47,845 nucleotides of DNA from Mucilaginibacter polytrichastri (GTDB lineage Bacteria; Bacteroidota; Bacteroidia; Sphingobacteriales; Sphingobacteriaceae): contig NZ_MPPL01000001.1 in assembly GCF_001911425.1 (NCBI RefSeq), forward strand, positions 1,144,909-1,192,753, in the 5' to 3' direction. Shown here in pieces: positions 42,755-47,845 of the stretch. The notes beneath the pieces are model-generated. The model saw only the letters and a list, made by a program, of their open reading frames with translations. It searched no databases and was not told the origin of the DNA. The first letter of the stretch is position 1. Each line of letters opens with the position of its first letter. A program made the position numbers and the translations under genes.

Positions 42755-43201
42755 AAGGCAAAACTTATTTGATATTGAGGCAACACGCGTTTTAAAAAGA
42801 AATGGATTATATTGGCGAGTATAAAATTAGTTGATAACAGTAAAATTTGTCTAATACTATTTTAACAATTGATTAATATATCGGGCTTCGGCAAGTTATT
42901 TACTTTGTTTAAAATTTTTACATTCTATGATACTCATTTAAGTAATAACTATCTAGTATTCAATTTTAAATAGTTCGTATACGTAAAAAAATGGCTTATG
43001 GAAAATGTTGCATTGTAACAATATTTTTACACTAATCAAAATATTGTGGTAACTTACAGATATAACTTTCTGTTATATTTGAACAATGGCATAACGCTCC
43101 AAGTTTTGCTTGTTATATATGTTTAATGTGGTAATCACAGCGTCATCAAAAATGACTCACAATTAAACAGCTATTTACCTAAACATATTGCAAGTTCCTG
43201 T
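42755..43201. other. Long AT-rich divergent intergenic region
   Basis: These 447 bp contain no convincing gene. They separate the minus-strand glycosidase from the plus-strand giant surface-protein gene. The only structures I can support are the inverted repeat at 43018-43047 and the -7 box at 43074-43081. Base composition is strikingly AT-rich, as is common for promoter regions in this group. Confidence 0.6.
43018..43081 (+). promoter_or_regulatory. Candidate promoter and operator of the giant repeat protein
   Basis: A perfect 10-bp inverted repeat (ACAATATTTT at 43018-43027, AAAATATTGT at 43038-43047) lies just upstream of TATATTTG at 43074-43081, which matches the TAnnTTTG -7 box exactly. 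Transcription from here would give a leader of about 114 bases. The -33 element is not clear, so an activator binding the inverted repeat is possible. Confidence 0.45.
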
Positions 43202-46200
43202 ATGAAAAAACTTATACTGCTGTTCAACTTAATTTTAGGGTATACTATATATGCGTCAGCCGCGGGGCTTAGCTATGCTTTGCCGTCAGGTAACCCAGTT
43301 CATACTACCATAACCGGCCCTGCTAGTCCGGTAAATTCTCCGCCCATAGCCATTACAGTAACACTAGACAAGCCTGTAGTAACACCGCTAACCATAGCAG
43401 ATTTTATACCAGAAAATGCAACAATAAGCAGTTTAAAAGAAAATGTTACACTTACCTATACTTCGCAATTTGGAAATACGCCGGCAGTTAACCCACCAAC
43501 GCCGGGGTCTGCTGTACCAGGTCAGTTTAATAATCCAACAGGTATTACAGTTGACGGTGCAGGGCAAATATATGTTACAGATAAATTAAACAACCGGGTT
43601 GAAGTTTTTAGCACAAATGGTACACTTATAAGAGTTTTTGGGGATGTAATAGCCGGTAACACGCCATTAAATAATCCTAATGGTATTGCGCTTGATGCAA
43701 GCGGGAAAATTTATGTAGCCGATAGTGGTAATGACAGAATTGTGGTATTTACTCCCTTGGGCATATTGTCTGCTATTATAGGCTCAAGCGGTTCCGGAAA
43801 TGGGAAACTGGACTCGCCACAAGGCGTTTATGTGGATAGCGGCAATAATTTATTTGTAGCCGATGGTGATAATGATCGTATAGATGTTTTTAATGCTGTT
43901 AATGGCAACTTTATAAAAAAAATAGGTTCGTTCGGTTCTGGTAATGGGCAATTTATTACCCCCAGGGGGGTAGTAACAGATGCTGCCGGGTTTATTTATG
44001 TAGTTGATACAGACAATAATCGCGTACAGAAATTTAGTCCGACGGGTGTTTTTGTGAGTGCATTTGGTACGCATGGTACTGATAATAACCAATTTCAATC
44101 ACCGGTTGGTATAACAACCGATGGTACTGGCAAACTTTATGTAGCAGATAATCAAGGATTCAAGATTAAGGTTTTCAATACAGACGGGATATTTCTTGGT
44201 TCGATAGGAGATGACCTGGTTTCTGGAAATGGACATTTTTATTTCCCGACTGGCGTGGCGGCAGATAAATTGGGCAATATTTATGTTGCAGACCAAGCGA
44301 ATCAACGCGTACAAATACTTAATGTAAATGAAATTTACGCCCTAACCCTAACCCCGGTTAATGGAACTGTAAAGCTAACATTAGACGCCGATAAAACCCA
44401 CGATATTAATGGCAATGGTAATGATCTTGCCACCTATAGTGTTACTTATTTGGCAACGCCATCGGTACCCATTGGTTTAACCGCCACCTCGCTTGATGGT
44501 AAAGTTCAGTTAGACTGGACCGCTAACCCAACCGGAGATAATTTAATTTCTTATAAAATATTCGGAGGGACGGATCCTGCGAATTTATTGTCAATTGCTC
44601 AGATTTTCCCTGCTACCAGTCCTACTTACGTAACTACAGGACCAGCTTTAACCAACGGGCAGACTTACTATTATGCCATATCTGCTTTTAATAGCATTGC
44701 AACGAGTGCGCTTTCTACCGCAGTTTCTGTAACACCAAAAGCCAGCCAAACAATAAGTATTACCGGCACAATTCCTGATAAACATTATGGCGATGCGCCG
44801 TTTGATATTGCTGCATTGAATGCAACAGTAAGTTCGGGGTTACCAATTACTTATTCAATATTATCAACAGATCCTGCTTCCATATCGGGCACACTTATTA
44901 CCCTAACCGGAATTGGAAGCGTTACACTCCATATTATACAGGTTGGTAATAGTATTTACAAGCCAGCCGAGTTACTTGTGTCTTTTAGTGTTACGCAGGG
45001 CATCCCTCAAATAGTGTGGTCAGATCCTGCAGCGATTAGTTACGGTACGTTGTTAAGCACAACGCAGTTAAATGCACAAGCAAAGACATCGGCAGGTGTG
45101 ACTATTCCAGGCACCTTTGAATATCAACTCGACCCATCGGGAACGGTGATCAATATAGGTACATTACTGGCAGCAGGCAATCACCCGGCTAAGGCGATCT
45201 TCCACCCAACTGATCTTATAAATTATACAGACAATCTGAGTAAGGCTGGTATAATTGAGGTTAGCCCGATAACACCTGTTTTGACCTGGTCAGACCCGGC
45301 GGCTATCAGCTATGGCACTTTGTTATCAGCAACGCAGTTGAATGCACAGGCAAAGACATCGGCAGGTGTGAGCATTCCCGGTAGCTTTGAATACCAGCTT
45401 GACCCATCGGGAACGGTGATCGATATAGGTACGTTACTGGCAGTAGGCAGTCACCCTGCCAAGGCGATCTTCCACCCAACAGATGTTACAACCTATGCAG
45501 ACAATGTGAGCCATACTGCCACGATTGTTGTGAACCCTATTATTCCGGTTACCCCGGTAACACCTGTTTTGACTTGGTCAGATCCTACGGCAATCAGTTA
45601 TGGCACGTTGTTATCAGCAACGCAGTTGAATGCGCAGGCAAAGACATCGGCAGGTGTGACTATTTCCGGTAGCTTTGAATACCAGCTCGACCCATCGGGA
45701 ACGGTGATCGATATAGGTACCTTGCTGGCAGCGGGCAGTCACCCTGCCAAGGCGATTTTCCACCCAACAGATGTTACAACCTATGCAGACAATATAAGCC
45801 ATACTGCCACGATTGTTGTGAACCCTATTATTCCGGTTACCCCGATAACGCCTGTTTTGACCTGGTCAGATCCTACGGCAATCAGTTATGGCACGTTGTT
45901 ATCAGCAACGCAGTTGAATGCACAGGCGAAGACATCGGCAGGTGTGACTATTCCCGGTAGCTTTGAATACCAGCTAGATCCATCGGGAACGGTGATCGAT
46001 ATAGGTACGTTACTGGCAGCGGGCAGTCACCCTGCCAAGGCGATCTTCCACCCAACAGATGTTACAACATACGCAGACAATGTGAGCCATACTGCCACGA
46101 TTGTTGTGAACCCTATTGTTCCGGTTACCCCAATAACACCTGTTTTGACCTGGTCAGATCCGTCACCAATCAGTTATGGAGCGTTGTTAAGCACAACGCA

Positions 46201-47845
46201 GTTGAATGCACAAGCGAAAACATCGGCAGGCGTAAGTATCGCAGGCACCTTTGAATATCAGCTAGATCCATCGGGAACGGTGATCGATATAGGTACGTTA
46301 CTGGCAGCGGGCAGTCACCCTGCCAAGGCGATCTTCCACCCAACAGATGTTACAACATACGCAGACAATGTGAGCCATACTGCCACGATTGTTGTGAACC
46401 CTATTGTTCCGGTTACCCCGATAACACCTGTTTTGACCTGGTCAGATCCGTCACCAATCAGTTATGGCACTTTGTTATCAGCAACGCAGTTGAATGCACA
46501 GGCGAAGACATCGGCAGGTGTGACTATTCCCGGTAGCTTTGAATACCAACTCGATCCATCGGGAACGGTGATCGGCATAGGTACGTTGCTAGCAGCAGGC
46601 AGTCACCCTGCCAAGGCGATCTTTCACCCAACCGACCTAACAACGTATGCAGACAATATAAGCCATACTGCCACGATTGTTGTGAACCCTATTATTCCGG
46701 TTACCCCGATAATACCTGTTTTGACCTGGTCAGACCCGGCGGCTATCAGCTATGGCACTTTGTTATCAGCAACGCAGTTGAATGCACAGGCAAAGACATC
46801 GGCAGGTGTGAGCATTCCCGGTAGCTTTGAATACCAGCTTGACCCATCGGGAACGGTGATCGATATAGGTACGTTACTGGCAGTAGGCAGTCACCCTGCC
46901 AAGGCGATCTTCCACCCAACAGATGTTACAACCTATGCAGACAATGTGAGCCATACTGCCACGATTGTTGTGAACCCTATTATTCCGGTTACCCCGGTAA
47001 CACCTGTTTTGACTTGGTCAGATCCTACGGCAATCAGTTATGGCACGTTGTTATCAGCAACGCAGTTGAATGCGCAGGCAAAGACATCGGCAGGTGTGAC
47101 TATTTCCGGTAGCTTTGAATACCAGCTCGACCCATCGGGAACGGTGATCGATATAGGTACCTTGCTGGCAGCGGGCAGTCACCCTGCCAAGGCGATTTTC
47201 CACCCAACAGATGTTACAACCTATGCAGACAATATAAGCCATACTGCCACGATTGTTGTGAACCCTATTATTCCGGTTACCCCGATAACGCCTGTTTTGA
47301 CCTGGTCAGATCCTACGGCAATCAGTTATGGCACGTTGTTATCAGCAACGCAGTTGAATGCACAGGCGAAGACATCGGCAGGTGTGACTATTCCCGGTAG
47401 CTTTGAATACCAGCTAGATCCATCGGGAACGGTGATCGATATAGGTACGTTACTGGCAGCGGGCAGTCACCCTGCCAAGGCGATCTTCCACCCAACAGAT
47501 GTTACAACATACGCAGACAATGTGAGCCATACTGCCACGATTGTTGTGAACCCTATTGTTCCGGTTACCCCGATAACACCTGTTTTGACCTGGTCAGATC
47601 CGTCACCAATCAGTTATGGCACTTTGTTATCAGCAACGCAGTTGAATGCACAGGCGAAGACATCGGCAGGTGTGACTATTCCCGGTAGCTTTGAATACCA
47701 ACTCGATCCATCGGGAACGGTGATCGGCATAGGTACGTTGCTAGCAGCAGGCAGTCACCCTGCCAAGGCGATCTTTCACCCAACCGACCTAACAACGTAT
47801 GCAGACAATATAAGCCATACTGCCACGATTGTTGTGAACCCTATT
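43202..47845 (+). CDS. Giant secreted NHL/FN3/Ig-repeat surface protein, 5' part
   Basis: The frame opens with ATG AAA AAA at 43202 and stays open to the window end, giving at least 1548 residues; the 3' end is missing. In order: signal peptide (MKKLILLFNLILGYTIYASA); first half of a Big_12-like Ig domain (33-80; TITGPASPVNSPPIAITVTL); six NHL repeats (about 82-374, such as PNGIALDASGKIYVADSGND); second half of the same Ig domain (about 376-418; IYALTLTPVNGTVKLTLDAD then NGNGNDLATYSVTY); an FN3 domain (about 421-516); an MBG-like domain (517-601); then Ig-like repeats of 96 residues from 602 on, ten begun in the window. Probably a T9SS adhesin, though the sorting signal lies outside the window. 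Confidence 0.85.
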   Translation, partial: MKKLILLFNLILGYTIYASAAGLSYALPSGNPVHTTITGPASPVNSPPIAITVTLDKPVVTPLTIADFIPENATISSLKENVTLTYTSQFGNTPAVNPPTPGSAVPGQFNNPTGITVDGAGQIYVTDKLNNRVEVFSTNGTLIRVFGDVIAGNTPLNNPNGIALDASGKIYVADSGNDRIVVFTPLGILSAIIGSSGSGNGKLDSPQGVYVDSGNNLFVADGDNDRIDVFNAVNGNFIKKIGSFGSGNGQFITPRGVVTDAAGFIYVVDTDNNRVQKFSPTGVFVSAFGTHGTDNNQFQSPVGITTDGTGKLYVADNQGFKIKVFNTDGIFLGSIGDDLVSGNGHFYFPTGVAADKLGNIYVADQANQRVQILNVNEIYALTLTPVNGTVKLTLDADKTHDINGNGNDLATYSVTYLATPSVPIGLTATSLDGKVQLDWTANPTGDNLISYKIFGGTDPANLLSIAQIFPATSPTYVTTGPALTNGQTYYYAISAFNSIATSALSTAVSVTPKASQTISITGTIPDKHYGDAPFDIAALNATVSSGLPITYSILSTDPASISGTLITLTGIGSVTLHIIQVGNSIYKPAELLVSFSVTQGIPQIVWSDPAAISYGTLLSTTQLNAQAKTSAGVTIPGTFEYQLDPSGTVINIGTLLAAGNHPAKAIFHPTDLINYTDNLSKAGIIEVSPITPVLTWSDPAAISYGTLLSATQLNAQAKTSAGVSIPGSFEYQLDPSGTVIDIGTLLAVGSHPAKAIFHPTDVTTYADNVSHTATIVVNPIIPVTPVTPVLTWSDPTAISYGTLLSATQLNAQAKTSAGVTISGSFEYQLDPSGTVIDIGTLLAAGSHPAKAIFHPTDVTTYADNISHTATIVVNPIIPVTPITPVLTWSDPTAISYGTLLSATQLNAQAKTSAGVTIPGSFEYQLDPSGTVIDIGTLLAAGSHPAKAIFHPTDVTTYADNVSHTATIVVNPIVPVTPITPVLTWSDPSPISYGALLSTTQLNAQAKTSAGVSIAGTFEYQLDPSGTVIDIGTLLAAGSHPAKAIFHPTDVTTYADNVSHTATIVVNPIVPVTPITPVLTWSDPSPISYGTLLSATQLNAQAKTSAGVTIPGSFEYQLDPSGTVIGIGTLLAAGSHPAKAIFHPTDLTTYADNISHTATIVVNPIIPVTPIIPVLTWSDPAAISYGTLLSATQLNAQAKTSAGVSIPGSFEYQLDPSGTVIDIGTLLAVGSHPAKAIFHPTDVTTYADNVSHTATIVVNPIIPVTPVTPVLTWSDPTAISYGTLLSATQLNAQAKTSAGVTISGSFEYQLDPSGTVIDIGTLLAAGSHPAKAIFHPTDVTTYADNISHTATIVVNPIIPVTPITPVLTWSDPTAISYGTLLSATQLNAQAKTSAGVTIPGSFEYQLDPSGTVIDIGTLLAAGSHPAKAIFHPTDVTTYADNVSHTATIVVNPIVPVTPITPVLTWSDPSPISYGTLLSATQLNAQAKTSAGVTIPGSFEYQLDPSGTVIGIGTLLAAGSHPAKAIFHPTDLTTYADNISHTATIVVNPI
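45005..47845 (+). repeat. Tandem array of 288-bp Ig-like repeat units
   Basis: The conserved codon for Trp in TWSDP recurs at 45017, 45287, 45575, 45863, 46151, 46439, 46727, 47015, 47303 and 47591. The first unit is 270 bp and diverged; all later ones are exactly 288 bp (96 codons). Each unit reads PVLTWSDPxAISYGTLLSAT, then QLNAQAKTSAGV, FEYQLDPSGTVIDIG, HPAKAIFHPTD and a proline-rich linker ending VNPIIPVTP. It resembles the widespread bacterial Ig-like repeat with ITYGTxLSxTQLNA. The array continues beyond the window. Confidence 0.95.
46714..47571 (+). repeat. Block duplication inside the array (copy of 45274-46131)
   Basis: These 858 bp are identical, base for base on my reading, to 45274-46131, exactly 1440 bp (five units) upstream. 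After the block, 47411-47845 matches 46259-46693 at an offset of 1152 bp (four units). The second copy therefore joins the head of unit four to the tail of unit five, with one unit lost between them. Confidence 0.85.

Noticed and set aside
45614..45802. Minus-strand open frame inside the repeat array, identical to one at 47054-47242
   Set aside because: Antisense shadow of the repeat units. It recurs only because the underlying DNA is duplicated at an offset of 1440 bp.
45005..47845. Regular direct repeats considered as a CRISPR array
   Set aside because: The period is 288 bp, there are no short repeats with unique spacers, and the whole region is one open reading frame encoding an Ig-like domain per unit.

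Overview
The window comes from a member of the Bacteroidota, most likely the Sphingobacteriaceae (Mucilaginibacter or Pedobacter-like). This is inferred, not measured. The signs are promoters of the TTTG/TAnnTTTG type, a type 9 secretion (T9SS) sorting domain, an HD-PycTM fusion, large NHL/Ig surface proteins, and repeat elements built from GTC[A/G]T...-type inverted repeats.

Layout. 1-262: tail of a MurG-like glycosyltransferase. 610-7343: a TetR regulator followed by a tripartite RND efflux pump (adaptor, pump, outer-membrane channel), closed by a strong terminator. 7366-9304: a repeat element and a membrane-anchored MutS-like ATPase. 9552-11896: cydAB, the bd-type quinol oxidase. 11995-13257: an HD phosphohydrolase fused to a Pycsar-type membrane effector, with no cyclase in sight. 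13270-15537: a divergent MFS exporter and LysR regulator pair. 15692-15996: a cluster of repeat elements. 15944-22737 (minus): an apparent operon pxpB-pxpC-pxpA, a small membrane protein, an Nramp-like transporter and an M1 aminopeptidase, which together suggest peptide and 5-oxoproline catabolism. 22874-29004 (minus): an 1813-residue T9SS-exported protein with 18 NHL repeats, translationally coupled to a small lipoprotein. 29311-37964: an exopolysaccharide cluster (flippase, polymerase/ligase-like proteins, three glycosyltransferases, a nucleotidyltransferase), mostly with overlapping genes. 38152-40726: a GNAT, a DHA2-type MFS pump and its TetR repressor with a recognisable operator. 40811-42754: a clan GH-A glycosidase. 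43202 to the window end: the start of a giant secreted protein with one NHL propeller, an FN3 domain, an MBG-like domain and ten 96-residue Ig-like repeats visible, running off the window.

The most interesting signal is architectural. In both giant surface proteins each six-repeat NHL propeller appears to be inserted inside a single Ig-like domain. The Ig sequence stops, a whole propeller follows, then the same Ig domain resumes. This happens three times in the 23563-29004 protein, in He_PIG-like domains, and once in the 43202 protein, in a Big_12-like domain. In the second protein the repeat array also carries a higher-order duplication: an 858-bp block repeated without a mismatch exactly 1440 bp downstream, with the scar of an unequal crossover that removed one 288-bp unit.
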